Notes under the pieces: generated by a model
What the model was told of the DNA's origin: nothing
The model's input: only the letters and a program-made list of their open reading frames with translations
Databases searched by the model: none
Assembly (NCBI RefSeq): GCF_000276665.1
Contig: NW_004955475.1
Location: 4,044,814 to 4,108,813 of the forward strand
Length of the DNA stretch: 64,000 bases
DNA from: Chinchilla lanigera
Taxonomy: Eukaryota > Chordata > Mammalia > Rodentia > Chinchillidae
Direction: 5' to 3'
Position numbers and translations under genes: made by a program
Part shown: positions 13,046-30,427 of the stretch, piece by piece
Numbering within the stretch: position 1 is the first letter of the stretch
Layout: each line of letters starts with the position of its first letter

Positions 13046-13058
13046 ACACACACACACC
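13009..13058 (+). repeat. (CA)n microsatellite
   Basis: About 50 bp of CA repeats with one TA interruption. The overlapping open frames with His-Thr or Val-Cys runs are artefacts of the repeat. Confidence 0.95.
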
Positions 13059-13961
13059 AGGGAGTTCAAAGCAACTGTGTGCTCCATGTTCCAATCCAGA
13101 AAAAAATAACTGTTTAACATGGTGTATCTTGACTTAGCATTCTTCTTCAGATGCATTCACTAATGGATGAGGGAGAGGAAAAAGGAACTGAATTATAGAG
13201 TCAGGATAAGGGGATGACAGCAAATTGAGAAAGTCACTTGAAGTATTCTTTGGTTTCTCCATCTTTTACTTTCGCTGGCTCCAAATTCTTCACAGAGAGT
13301 CCCTAGAGACAAAATTGGTCTAAATTTCCTCTCCTGAGAAAGGGATAGAGGGAAACAGTATTCCATCAGGATCCCTCAAGGGATTCATGCTAAGTGTTTA
13401 TGCTACTCCTCCTCACCAAGGAGAAAACTCCAAGAAGCCAACATTTATAGACAACCCAACGGTCAGTGACAAGTACAAGACCTCTCTTCAAATGCATTAT
13501 AGAGAAGGGAGAATGGGGAAGAACACAGCTGGGAGTTGCAGGGGACTGGTGTACCTTGTGTAGGAAATGAGTAGTGGCGTGGAGAAAATCCTGCATCACA
13601 AAGATACCTACCTGTTCCGTAAGCCCTTGTCAGTTCCTAGGGCAGGGAGAGGCCATGTAACCAGAGATATTAGAAAGGGAATGAGAGACATGCAGGAAGC
13701 TACTGTCTACCAAATGGTATAGAAATATTATAGTATTTTTAATAGCTGGTGGAAACAAGCTGGCTGTCAGTTCTGGGTGAAGGGAGTGGGAAGGAGTAGC
13801 ATGAAAATCATGAGGGCAAAGGTAAAACAAGATACTAAGACAACATGTGCCACCTTCACAGTTTCATCATTTGTTGCCTATAATATTCATGCTACATCAG
13901 TGCTCCTGATGTGGAACTGCTGCCAATCTTCTGTCTGTTTTATCCTCAGCAAGTGTATCTA

Positions 13962-14919
<958 letters not shown>

Positions 14920-15115
14920 TTAACACCTGTATAGGTCAGACATTGTGCTAGATACTTTCACTCTACCTCATCTGGTCTTCACAATAGCCTTGGGAGGCAG
15001 GTATTCTTGCTCCCATTTTATAGTTCCAAGCACAGAGAGGTCAAGTGATAAGCCAGGATCACCCACACAGTTAGCTACAGATCTAAAACCCAGCTCTAGT
15101 CTCTGCAGCTCCAAA
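14920..15115 (+). repeat. MIR-type SINE
   Basis: 'gacattgtgctagatacttt', then 'cttcacaatagccttgggag', then 'cattttatagttccaagcac' and 'ctagtctctgcagctcc': full MIR core order on the plus strand. Confidence 0.85.
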
Positions 15116-15789
15116 GTGTATTCTCAACTCCTTATCTTGCATTATGTCATCTCTAGTCCAAAAAGTCACTCTAAGGCTAGTCACTTCTTTTTTCTAGGTC
15201 TCAGTTTTCCCTGTTGTTAAATGAGGGATATGAGAATGATCTTTTTGAGTTTCAGCTCTGATATTCTGACACTAATATGTCAGCCTTACAAACAAAGATT
15301 CAATACAAAGTTAGAGACAGAGAGTGCTGCATCTCCCCAGAAATAATCAGAGGCAAACAGCCTAAGTAGGGTAGTATGTCAAATAAAAGGGCATCTGGAA
15401 ATGGTGCTCTTGAGTATACTATTTTTCTAGTCTAACGACTGAAAAGGAAAGGGGGAGCTCAATAGAATGATATTGCAATAACAGAATTTGAAAGAAGCTC
15501 AGAAATAATGTTTCAATTCCAGGCTCCAGGTTTAATCTAAAGATTAGACAAAATCTAGGTAAGTAATTCTCCAGAAGGGGCTGACAAACTAGCACAGAAG
15601 CCCTGGAGGTCTGAGGCAGGGACAGGACTGCCCTTAGGGCCAGAGAGCTGTGCAGGGCTTTACCACTGGAGGGATGGAAAGCTAAGAGTGGAACCAGTCC
15701 ACCACACCACACCCTGATGCAGGTGAGGAAGATGTAGCATTTAGGATTAAAAGGAAGGAATAAAAGGTGGTCAATGCTATAAAAAGATG

Positions 15790-15874
15790 GCAAGGGGATA
15801 TAGCTCAGTGGCACAGTGCCTGCCTGGCAAGAGCAAGGTCCTGAGTTCAATTCTCAGTATTAAAAAAAAAAAAA
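15790..15874 (+). mobile_element. ID SINE with 9-bp target duplication
   Basis: Core 'gatatagctcagtggcaca' and 'gagttcaattctc', A tail, flanked by aaaaagatg at 15781-15789 and 15875-15883. A diverged older copy. It forms the 5' end of the 143-codon minus-strand frame 15419-15850, which I do not treat as a gene. Confidence 0.92.
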
Positions 15875-16039
15875 AAAAAGATGACTTTTAAAGGTACCAC
15901 TTGCTAAACTTAGGATGATCAGACTAGGAGGATTACTGAGTATTGTCTGGTTCTAGTGTACCACGCAAGTACTCACCATATGTAACACTAAGCAAAAATG
16001 TTCTGAAAAAAATACACCACTATGCTCACAAAACTGACT

Positions 16040-16175
16040 GACTTTGAACAACTTAATTATCATCATTGTGTCTCAGTTTCCTTATCCTTAATAGTGACAA
16101 TAACATTACTAATCTTATTTAGGTGCCATTAAAATTATTTAAATTAGCACATATAAAGTGCTTAGAAAAGTACAC
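16040..16175 (+). repeat. MIR-type SINE
   Basis: 'gtctcagtttccttatcctt', then 'gtgacaataacattactaat' and 'aagtgcttagaaaag'. Confidence 0.75.
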
Positions 16176-16194
16176 ATCACACTGAAAGCTTTCT

Positions 16195-16350
16195 TTACGT
16201 GATATTTATTATCTGGACTTTTACTATGTGCCCCAGGTACTATATACATCCTGTTTCCTACTAAAACAAAAAACTAATAAGAGATGCCCAATTATTACCC
16301 TCAAAATGTAGATCAGAGAAATTGCAAGTAATTTTTCCCAAGGGCAGAAC
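16195..16350 (+). repeat. MIR-type SINE, second copy
   Basis: 'ttactatgtgccccaggtac', then 'aattattaccctcaaaatgt', then 'gggcagaacccaagtt'. It lies next to the copy at 16040. Confidence 0.65.
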
Positions 16351-16573
16351 CCAAGTTAAACTCCCTTCAAAATCCATGCTGACCAAACGCCATTAGAATG
16401 ATGGCACCTCCCCCAAGGAGCAGCCAGCAGTGATGAAAGGTTTCTGAGGTGAGCATCTGAACTGGAGTCTGGGTTCAGTGCTGCTACCAACTCACTTTGT
16501 GCCCTTGGAAAGCAGCTAAAACCTTCTCAACCTGTTTCCTTATTTAGAGTGGGTCTCTTGTTTGTATAGATAG

Positions 16574-16587
16574 CCACTAGAGGGCGC
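16574..16587 (+). promoter_or_regulatory. Candidate CTCF binding motif
   Basis: The 14-mer ccactagagggcgc fits the CTCF core consensus CCASYAGRKGGCRS at every position, and retains a CpG. It lies in unique-looking ARHGEF9 intron between MIR copies and an ID element. Occupancy cannot be judged from sequence. Confidence 0.6.
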
Positions 16588-16947
16588 CAAAGCAGTTTGT
16601 GCATGGGAGAGGACACTCATTTTTCAGAGCTCTCACTCTAGGTTGCTCTGGCTTACTCGTGCTACACATCTCCTTCTCTTGCCCCCAAAGTGAAATCCCT
16701 TTCTACTACCCCTCATGGGCCTTCTTTACTGTTCCTCCAGGATTTTCCTCGCATGATTCCCTTTGCTAGGAATATCTCTGTCCCTACTAGTTGACCAAGA
16801 CAATATCTCAATCTCATATCCCCAACTTCTAGCACAGGGCCTGGTAAAAAAGAGACTTAAAATATAAGTCTCCTGGTGTTACATATTTGCTCAAAACTAC
16901 ACATATGTATTCCCATCAACACTGAAAGTTAAAGAAATATGGACATA

Positions 16948-17031
16948 GGGCTGGGGATTTAGCTCAGCGGCACAGCTCTTGCCTGGCAAGCACGAGGTCG
17001 TGAGTTCGATTCCTGGTACCAGAAAAAAAAA
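16948..17031 (+). mobile_element. ID SINE with perfect 17-bp target duplication
   Basis: Core 'gatttagctcagcggcaca' and 'gagttcgattcctgg'. Flanked by aaagaaatatggacata at 16931-16947 and 17032-17048. Young-looking copy. Confidence 0.96.
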
Positions 17032-17454
17032 AAAGAAATATGGACATAATTTGAGCTTCTATTACTTCCCTAACCCTCATCTGCCCTGACTCTACCTCTT
17101 GGGCCACACTGGTCTCCTTCAGCACACACTCCCATACTTTGGGGCTTTTGTGTTTTTTCTTTGGACTGAAATGCTCAGCCTTACTAGGGTCACAGGATTT
17201 GTTCCTTCATTTCTGTCAGATCTTTTCTTAAAAGTCATGTGCTCAGGAAGTACATCAGTATAGTCTGTTACTCTATTTTACTCCATAGCCTCTTTCACTA
17301 CCAGAACATATATAGTAATTTCTTATCTCTGTTCCTTACTGAAATGTACATTCAATAACGGTAGGAACTTTTTCACGTTCACTGGCATACTTCCAGAATC
17401 CATTACGAAGCCTGACATAGTAGGTGCTTGTAATGTTTTAAGTTTAAAATGTCC

Positions 17455-17822
17455 TACAAAACTTCTATGTGCATAGAAGGTGATTGGATCATGGGGCGTG
17501 CTATAGTTATCAGTAGATTTAGATATTGATGTGTGCATTAACTAAACATGTTGTGAGGAGGCGGGGCCTGGATGGAGGTGTGTCACTGAGGGTGTGACCT
17601 GGAAGGGTATACAGCATTCTTGCTCCAGATTTTCCCTTCTCTCTGCTTCCTGGACGTCACAGGTTGAGTTACTTTGCCTGTGCCACACCCCTCTGCTATC
17701 TTGTTCCTGCCTTGGAGCCAGCCAAGCATAGACAGAATCAGTGCATCAAAATAAATCTCTCAAGTTTTAAACGGTGAGTATTGAGTATTTTGTCCCAGAG
17801 GTGAGAAAGTGACTAAGACAGT
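17455..17822 (+). mobile_element. MaLR-type LTR (plus strand)
   Basis: Features of the mammalian-apparent LTR retrotransposon (ERV3/MaLR) LTR: 'gtgattggatcatgggg', 'aggaggcggggcctgg', 'ctctctgcttcctgg', polyadenylation signal 'aaaataaatctctc', and the ending 'gagaaagtgactaagac'. The exact subfamily cannot be named without a library. Confidence 0.7.
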
Positions 17823-18560
17823 GCTCAACAAATGTCGAATTAATACATGAATCAATAGATACTGAATGAATAGTGGTCACCAAAAACTACATAAAGCTTT
17901 AATTTTTACTTTGAAACCACTGCCCGGCACTTTCTTACCAGCTCAATCATCTTCTTTCTTTGAGGTCACAGTCTCGGGAAAGAGGCTTTTCCACATTCTG
18001 ATTAATTCTAATTCACCACATTCTGTCCTACTTTACCCCATTCTAATTACAGGCTGATTGGTGTGGAGCTGTGGCTCGAGCAGGTCCAGAGAAAGAAGGA
18101 CAAGTGAAATGTCATCTTTTCATCCAGTTTATCTCCCATGTTGCACAAAAATAACAAGCCCATCCAGCCTAGCACTTGATCTCCTGGTCTCAGAAGTATG
18201 CTTTATTTCTGTATAGCTTGTATTGTTCTTGTGTTATTTTCTAAATCTATGTGTGTTTGTTAATATGTTTTTGTTATCTTTAAAATAAAAAAGGAGTATG
18301 TTTTATTAAGTCACTTTAACTCTAAAATAGATGTTTTGCTGCCTCGATCATGTGGGCTTTTAGTGTTTCCCTCAAGTTCTTTTGACTCAATCACCCAAAA
18401 GAAAACTGGAAAAGGCCCTTGGGTATTAAATAACCAGACTAGGAAGGAAGAAATTATAACCACACACAGTGAAGATCTTCAACATAAACTATAAACTTGG
18501 GCTCTTGCTCAAAGTCTCCAGGGGAAAATGGTTAAAGAGAGGTTGTCAGTGATGTTCCCC
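17823..18560. other. ARHGEF9 intron, no recognised feature
   Basis: AT-rich intron. The short open frame at 17866-18057 has no recognisable homology. Confidence 0.55.
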
Positions 18561-18618
18561 CTCCTTTCCTCTCCTCTCCTCTCCTCTCCTCTCCTCTCCT
18601 CTCCTCTCCTCTCCTTTC
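18561..18618 (+). repeat. (CTCCT)n pentanucleotide repeat
   Basis: Nine perfect CTCCT units at 18571-18615, with imperfect units on both sides. A pure pyrimidine tract on this strand, and so a purine tract on the ARHGEF9 sense strand. Confidence 0.95.
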
Positions 18619-19237
18619 CAGTTGATTTGATGAATGTGAAAGGTATCAAGGTGACAGCTCAACAAATCTCAGCATGAGAGAAATTAGAAATGGAAAAATT
18701 TCCCAAACTGTAGTCTCTGGGAATAGGTTCTTCTCCCTGGTCCTTACCTAATCTGTAGTGTTTTATTAGTGGGATGGGTGATGCTTTAATTCACCTTTTC
18801 AATTTTTAGGAGTCCTGAGGTATGGGGCAAAGGGAGGGCTATTTCAAAAATTCTGGTCCCCATCAAATGGCAGTAGGCAGGGAGGGTATCTGAAGCTCAG
18901 CAAAGAGAACCAGAAAGTTCATGAAGAAAGATGAAGGAAAAGAGACAGGCCTTGATATAACACAAGGTTTCCTACTCTCCAGCCAAATGCTCTGATTTGT
19001 TGAGTAGGCATCAGTTGCTCAATTGTCACTATTCCTCCAATTTCTACTTCATGGCAGATTAAGTTCTAAAGGTTTCTTCTGACCCCAGTTTTTCATTTGA
19101 CAAATGAAACTGAAATTACTATGTAGACGCCCTTGGAGCCATCTCTTCTGTTCAAACATCTGGGAGGCAAGGCGGTGGCAGAGACAGCAAAGCATTACTT
19201 TTATTTGATTTGTAAAGTTTGTCCACAGCAACCCTCA

Positions 19238-19336
19238 CCATTCTATTCTCTCTCCCTCCCTCTTTCTTCCCATCTTGCCTCCCTCTTTCCCTCCCTCCCT
19301 TCCCTGCTTCCCTCCTTTTTCTCCCTCTCTCTGTTT
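19238..19336 (+). repeat. Pyrimidine-rich (CCCT/CTTT) tract
   Basis: About 100 bp that is mostly C and T with ctccctccctcttt-like units. The Ser/Leu-rich open frame across it is a by-product. Confidence 0.85.
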
Positions 19337-19829
19337 AACTTCTCAGACAAGTGGGATGCACACAGAACCTATCCTAGGAAACCAGTGAGGTTATTTTACA
19401 TACTCCATGAGTCAACAAGCCATAGAATTTCTATGATCTATGGATTTCTGGTAGAGATTCCTCAGCATGCATCCACCTGAATGGGATTTGGAGCATTCTC
19501 TCTCCAAGATATTCTCACTCTCTTGTTTAAATATAAACTTTACTGCACAAACAAGTCACTAAAGTATAAAAAAAACCATGCACTGGGCAACAAGAAGCAG
19601 AAGGTTGAAGGACTGGTGCAGTAGTGAAAGGAATGCTATATGTGGAATCAAGGGACTGGATTCAAGTTCCAGCTTATTCGCTATAGCTTTGGTCAGGAAT
19701 AGGCCTCTATATGCTTCTAACCTTCTACTATCACTACAAGGTATGAGGGTTAAGATTAACTGTCTATTTGACTGGTTTTGGAGCTGCCTAGAGAATTAGT
19801 AAGCCACATTTCTGGGTGTATCTGAATGT

Positions 19830-20095
19830 GTCATAGAGGCATCACTTTAGGTACTATATATGATCCCTCATCTCTTCTTCTCCTGCACCATTCTCCTGCT
19901 CTGGTTCCCAGCCATCATGAACTAGGGATCTTTGTTCTGCCATGCCCTTCACCCATGATGTTTCGGACTTGGAGTTAGCTAATCATGGACTGAATCTCCT
20001 GAACCTAAAGCCATTAACCTTTTTTTCCTTTAAATTGCTAGTGTTGGGTATTATGTTTCAGCAATGGGAAAGCTGACTATTACACAAGGTACATG
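19830..20095 (+). mobile_element. MaLR-type LTR, 3' part (plus strand)
   Basis: 'ctctggttcccagccatcatg', 'tgatgtttcggacttggagt' and the ending 'aatgggaaagctgactat' follow the 3' half of MaLR LTRs. Old copy. Confidence 0.55.
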
Positions 20096-20384
20096 AGGGT
20101 GAGTGAGAATATATGTATTACTGTGTGTATGTGTACACAACCATGGTCAGAGTTACAGGAGGTGTCCTCTAAGAGTGTTCGTTATGCTGACATTCTACAA
20201 GTCTTTACAAGCAGATATGACAAACATGACAGATACCTTAAAAACCCTGACTTTTGAAATGTACCCATGAGGTCTTATAAGAGAAAAGTCTTTCTAGATG
20301 GCAACCCCTCTGGATCTATCATGGTACATAATGATGTCAGAGTCTGAAAAAGAGGATTTTTTCCTACTGATTTGTCATAGACTT

Positions 20385-20575
20385 AACGTTTGTGCCCTTC
20401 ACAAATTCATATGTTGAATTGTCATCATCCAGGTGATAGTATTTGGAAGTGAGGCCTTTAGGAAGCCTCCAGAACTGTGAAAAATGAAGCCACCTAATCT
20501 ATGGTGCTGTTATAGTAGCTTGGATGAAGAAAGACACCAATTTAGATGAAGAAGTGCTTCAATTAGCAGGAAAGT
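20385..20575 (+). mobile_element. MaLR-type LTR, 5' part (plus strand)
   Basis: 'aaattcatatgttgaattgt', 'gtgatagtatttggaagtga' and 'ggcctttaggaagcctcc' are the 5' half of the MaLR (MST/MLT1-like) LTR. Because it begins right after a 3' half at 19830, the two may be separate insertions. Confidence 0.7.
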
Positions 20576-20579
20576 GTAA

Positions 20580-21839
<1,260 letters not shown>

Positions 21840-22379
21840 TCAATGTGCCAACGAACTACCAGGCTAGGTGCTAATCCTAACATCCACTCTCGTCTTCCTA
21901 CTTATTTCAGATGGGAACCCAAGCCACCCCTAGTAGAAAACTACATTTCCTGTCTTTTATTTCAGCAAGGATACATATGTGACTAAATTCTGTCTTGAAA
22001 CTGCCATACCAACCATAGACCTTCTATGTGCAGACTTTTTGTGTGTGCAGACTTTTTCCCATCACTCTTTTCTTTTATACACCACTATGTTTTGACCTAT
22101 CTGATAAAACTGACCAAGAAGGGAACAAAACAAATAAATAACCCAGACAGTTTGATCATCTTTTATCCCATCTATTTCTAGGAAGAGCCTTCTCAAAGTC
22201 ATTGTGGAATAAGAACACCACATTTATTCCTGAACAATATTGAGATGGGATGAAGCCTTGTCATTATGAACACAGAATCTGAAGCAAGAATCCTTGAGTC
22301 CAAACCCAGTTTTGTCAGCGATTAGTGTGGTATGGCCTTTGACAGGTTTTACTCATCCCCGCCTTGATTCAATTTTCTT

Positions 22380-22750
22380 AATACACAATGAAGTACTTCT
22401 CTGCCATAAAGAAGGGTAAATCTGAGCCACTTTTAGGAAAAGGATGCACCTTAAGACCATAATGTTAAGTGAAATAAGGCATGTAAGCTTAATTATTACC
22501 TGGTTTCTCTTATATGAGAAGCCTAAAATATAAATAAATTACAGAGCAAACTACAAGACAGACAATTAGAAATAGGGAGATAGATTTTTTTTGTAAAATG
22601 GAGGGGGACCAAGAGATGGAGAAAGGAGGGTTGGAGGGGAGAGGAAGAAGATGAAAAAAGAATTATGATGTGTTAGTACATGTACCAACTCCTCCAGTGA
22701 ATGCAATCATTATGTATTGTAAAAATAAAAAATAAAAATATAAGTTCAAA
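22380..22750 (+). mobile_element. L1 3' end fragment
   Basis: 'cttctctgccataaagaagg', 'ataatgttaagtgaaataagg', then a G/A-rich 3'UTR and 'gtgaatgcaatcattatgta' with an A-rich tail. The same order occurs at the tail of the L1 ending near 37395. Plus strand, 5'-truncated. Confidence 0.75.
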
Positions 22751-22761
22751 ATGTTTTTTCA

Positions 22762-22911
22762 AGCCAGGTGTGGTGGCACATGCCTCTAATTCCAGCATGC
22801 AGGAGGCTGAGGCAGGAGGACCATTGCGAGCTCGAGGCCATCCTGGGCTACAAAGTGAGCTCAAGGCCAGCCTGAACTGCATAGCGAGACCCTGTCTTAA
22901 AAAGACAAAAA
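22762..22911 (+). mobile_element. B1-type SINE with 14-bp target duplication
   Basis: Body starts 'gccaggtgtggtggcacatg', ends 'gcgagaccctgtctt' plus A tail. aaaatgttttttca is repeated on both sides (about 22748 and 22912-22925). Well preserved. Open frames on both strands here come from the SINE. Confidence 0.93.
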
Positions 22912-23668
22912 AAAATGTTTTTTCATTTATAAAGTGGAGAGAATTATGGCAGTCTTTGTTGAGGGGTTTAATAAGTTGAATATAATAATTCATATAAATT
23001 GTTTTGCTCTTGTACAATCATAAGGGTTATAAGTAGTATTATGATTATTATTATTATTACAAATATCTCTGTAGTAGAGACATCACATCACATGGGATAC
23101 CTTCGAACACCTAGCCCGAGAAGTACAACTGTCACCCAGCTTCTTGGGATACTGCATAATGCGTGTGTTGAGGGTTACATCCTGCCCAGTTTTGTCTGTT
23201 TGTCTGATCTTATTTCCATCCAAATACCTATGGTAAAAGGCAGGTTGAAAGTGATATACCTGCCATTCAGTGGAGCTACAATACACTGGTAAGGCAAGAG
23301 GACATGTTATAGTTAAGTGTTGATATGTTTCCTTACAGAAGCTGAAAATGCCTTGAGACCATTAATCTGTTCACCCTCCATGCAGCAATTAGAAAAATGA
23401 AGGAAGGAAAAGATGTATAACTACTGCCTTTTTCTTTCTGACTATATTGGATATTAGGGTGGTGCGCCAAACATGCAGTAGAGGGGAACTTTATGGGCAC
23501 AAGGAAGGGAGTTCTAACTGCCACAGCAGATGTTATGCAGCATCTTTTCTCATTTGGCTTCCATGATTCCAATCTTTGACCTGCATACCTGCTAGTACTA
23601 TGAATTTTATCATCTCCAGCATCAGGCCACACTTCCTAACCAGTTTACTATTAGAAAAGTCTTTTCTT

Positions 23669-23759
23669 CTTTTGAGATAAGGTCTGTCTATGTATCCCAG
23701 GCTGGTCTCAAACTCATGGTGATCCTCAGGAATTGTAGGTATACACCACCATGCCAGAC
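23669..23759 (-). mobile_element. B1-type SINE fragment
   Basis: On the plus strand 'ttttgagataaggtctgtct', then 'cccaggctggtctcaaactc', ending 'caccaccatgccagac': a reversed, partly deleted B1. Confidence 0.8.
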
Positions 23760-27170
<3,411 letters not shown>

Positions 27171-27172
27171 AA

Positions 27173-27173
<1 letters not shown>

Positions 27174-27214
<41 letters not shown>
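27174..27214 (+). repeat. (GT)n microsatellite
   Basis: About 20 uninterrupted GT units. Confidence 0.95.
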
Positions 27215-27215
<1 letters not shown>

Positions 27216-27429
27216 TGCATGTATACATGTGCATAGAGAAAGAGGAAGAGAATAGAGTTGAGGGGGGAGACTACCCTGAGATGATAAAACAAATGTGATG
27301 AAATGTTAACAAGTGAATCTGGGTGAATGTTATATGAATATTTTTTGTATTGTACTTATTTTTTGAACTTTTCTGTCAATTTAAAACTATGTCAAACTAA
27401 AGTTTTTTTTAAATCTTAAAAAATTTTCT

Positions 27430-28190
27430 TACATATTATTTAGTACTCAGCCAAAATAACAGAATGCATGAGAACACAAAGCATGAACAAAACCGGAGAA
27501 AAAAATAAGCAATAAAAATGGATAGACAAAATACTACGATGAGTTGTTACTCATAGACTTTAGAAAACAAGAAAAATAATGTCTAAAAAGAGTAATACAC
27601 CATAATTATGAGGGATTTATCTTATCTAATTCATCACATTAATTGATTAAAGGAGAAAAATCATATGGTTACTTCAATAAATACAGAATAAGGATTTGAA
27701 GAAACACATTTATAAAATATATAGGCAAACTAGGAATAGAAGAAAAAAAAATCTACCACAATGTAAAAAAGGGCATCCATGAAAATGTAAAACTAATTTC
27801 ATTTTAATAGAGAAATAATGAATAGAGAAATAATGATCATAAGATCAGGAAGAAGACCAAGATGTCTGCTGTCATCAATTCTGTTTAACACTGTACTAAA
27901 TGTCACAGCAAATACAATAAGAAAGGAAAGGAAACAGACCACATATACATTGAAAAGAATAAAATTGTCATTATTCACAGATTATATGATTGTATATCTA
28001 TAAATCATAAAAAATCTATCAAAATCAGTGAATTCAGTATTTTGTCAAAACACAGGTTAAAGTACAAAAGCCAGTGTACAAAAGGCAACTGTATTTTTTT
28101 ACAAATACCAAATAATATGAAGTTAAAATTTTAAAAAATATTATTCATAATAGTAACAAAAAGCATCAAATAATTAGAAATTGATCTTTG
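27430..28190 (+). mobile_element. Old L1 ORF2 fragment (RT region)
   Basis: 'atcaattctgtttaacactg' and 'gtcacagcaaatacaataag' correspond to the RT region that in L1 follows 'LFADD'-adjacent blocks, then 'ttattcacagattatatgat' and 'tataaatcataaaaaatcta'. Many stops; diverged L1M-like copy. Confidence 0.65.
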
Positions 28191-28194
28191 AGCA

Positions 28195-28506
28195 GAAAAC
28201 ATCAACAAGATGGCACAGTAAGGGATTTCAGCCTGCGTTTTTCTCACAAAAAGCAAGAATTTAGCAACTATCCATGAAGAAAAATAACTTGGAAGTGTTT
28301 AGGAGTTCACCTAAGAATCCATAACAATATAATGGAAGAGAAAACCTGAGAACAACCACATAACCAAAGGATAAGAAGAAAAGCTTCCCTGTATCCTCCC
28401 ATCTGGTAGGTCTCTCATTACAAAGAAACACTCTAGCTCACAAATCCACTTGTGGGTAAAAGAACAGAGTAAACAACCAGTGATATTAGGGAATAAAGAA
28501 GGTTAG
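28195..28506 (+). mobile_element. LINE-like 5' region, class uncertain
   Basis: 'caagatggcacagtaaggga', then 'aagaatttagcaactatcc', resembles the 5' leader of old L1/HAL1 elements. It is cut by the MaLR LTR at 28507 and may continue at 28886. Not certain. Confidence 0.35.
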
Positions 28507-28885
28507 GCTCTTTTTCTATCACTTTCTCAATGCTAGGTTATAATATTTGACACCCACAACTTAAGGGAGTAGAGGTTTGTTTTGGCTCATGTTCTGCAGA
28601 GGTTTCAATCCATGGGTGATATGGTCAAACAGAAAATAGAATGGCAGAAGGGGCTGCTGAAGAGGCAAGCTGCTCGCATCATGGCAGCCAGGAGGCAGAG
28701 AGAGAAAGGAAGAGCCAAGCATGGAGATATCCCCTTCCTGGTCACACGTCCAATAAATAACTTCTTCTAACCAGACCACACCTTCTACAAGGCAGATATA
28801 TCTTCTCTATGATTAAATCACCTTCCAAAAGCCTTGTCTATAAATACAAAAGGCCTTTGGGAGGACATTCTCAATCTAAACCATA
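28507..28885 (-). mobile_element. MaLR-type LTR (minus strand)
   Basis: Reverse-strand MaLR wording: 'ggtttgttttggctcatgtt', 'gattaaatcaccttccaaaa', 'ggacattctcaatctaaacc'. The Arg/Gln-rich open frame at 28582-28770 lies inside it and is not a gene. Confidence 0.65.
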
Positions 28886-30129
28886 AAAAGCAAGACAGTG
28901 AGAGTCATTGCATCTCACGGTGACTTACTTGTCATAAGAACCCAACACATGTCTCTGCTGAGAGTCTTAACAGTCCTCATGGCCACTGTGTATCACTCAC
29001 AGCTTTCACCAGGGAGGACCTCTTTGTGTTCAAGGTCCCAGAGCACAGTGGCTTGTTCTGCATAGAACCCCAGTAGCTTTCCATGTTGAGTAAATTATTA
29101 GTACAACAGCACCAGCAGCAGAAGCATTAGCAGCAGTCCATCTATAGCCTTTGACACTTGTTTGTATTTGCCTTCACAGTCTCTGGATAAATGAGTCATG
29201 CTTCCACCTCTCCCTCCTTGTTCCCTGAAGCCACCTGGAGCTGCGTAATTGCTGCTGCTGCTACTGCAGTTTGCAATTGCGTGGGCCCAAGAGTATAACC
29301 CTGCAATCTTTATAGTCCCCAGGTTTCTAACCCATAAGCTCTCAACCTCGTTTCTTTGTGGAACTGCCTGAGCTGCCCGTACCATAGCAAGTATAGATTA
29401 GAGATTCAGCTTTCTCATTTTCTAGATGTTTAAGTCACCCTTCCTTTTTCCTGTAGCTATCCTAGCTACTGCCTCTTTGGATTCTATGGCCTAGTGACTC
29501 AGGGCAATTACCATGTATGATTCCACAGCAGCCACAGAGCTCCCCATTGCAGAGTCCAACCTCACTGTCACAAACAACCAAGGCTGACTGATGCAGCCAG
29601 TTTACAGCACACTGCCAGATCTGGCTCCCACAGCTTTGCATATATAAGTCCAATGAATGCCCTGATTACCACACTTATACCCACAGTTGACCTCAGGGGG
29701 TATATGTGTAGACACTTCCAGCTCAGACATGAAGCTGTCCACATAAAAGTTAGTCAGGTGAATTCTGCCACTAACCTGAAGAACTCAAGCCTCCATTATG
29801 TGTGCCCACAGTACGTTCAACCTACTGTCAGTGACCTGAGGCCTTGGCACTTTGCAAAAGCCTACAGCTGGCCTCTTCTATGACGAATATATCTACAGCC
29901 GGCCTCCCCAGTTGAGCATGTGCTGATTGTTATTGTGGGAGTGGGATCCAAAAAAGCTGTGAGCATGGCTCAGTTTTTCTCACAGAACTATATGTGCTAA
30001 TTTGTCCTTCCACTATGTTATCACAGTAGAGGGTATAGAAAGACCCTCACAAGATGCCAGCACCATGCTTTTGGACTTCTTGGTCTCCACAACAGTAAGG
30101 GATGAATTTCTTCTTTTATAAGTTATTCA
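28886..30129. other. LINE-like or unclassified intron
   Basis: Moderately GC-rich for this window, with CAG/CTG-rich patches (about 29105-29140, 29248-29268) and imperfect internal similarity. May continue the element cut at 28507. I cannot name the family and see no exon signals. Confidence 0.35.
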
Positions 30130-30427
30130 GCCTATAGTATTGTGTTATAACAACATATAATGGACTACAAAATATGAAACTTAAACAGCATGCTCTTGAA
30201 TAACCAGTAGTTCAAAGAAGAAAATAAGTAAATTTTAAAAAGTACCTTGAAAAAAAATGAAAACTGAAGCATGATATGCAGCAAAAGCAGTTCTAAAAGG
30301 GAAGTTTATAGAAATATATTTCTGTATTACATCTGAACTAAATAATCTAACATTATATCTCAAGAAACTAGAAAAAAATAACAGATTAAACCTAAAACTA
30401 GCAGAAACAAAGAAATGATAATAGGCA
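30130..30427 (+). mobile_element. Old L1 ORF2, first segment (host of later insertions)
   Basis: 'aagcagttctaaaagggaag', 'tttatagaaatatat', then 'aactagcagaaacaaag' are the L1 ORF2 region between endonuclease and RT. It breaks off at 'aaagaaatgataatag' and continues at 37396 after the L1 inserted at 30428. Confidence 0.75.

Noticed and set aside
15419..15850. 143-codon minus-strand open frame
   Set aside because: It begins inside a reversed ID SINE, has no recognisable domain and lacks splice or promoter context.
28582..28770. Arg/Gln-rich 62-codon frame as a small protein
   Set aside because: It lies wholly within a MaLR LTR, and the opposite strand is equally open.
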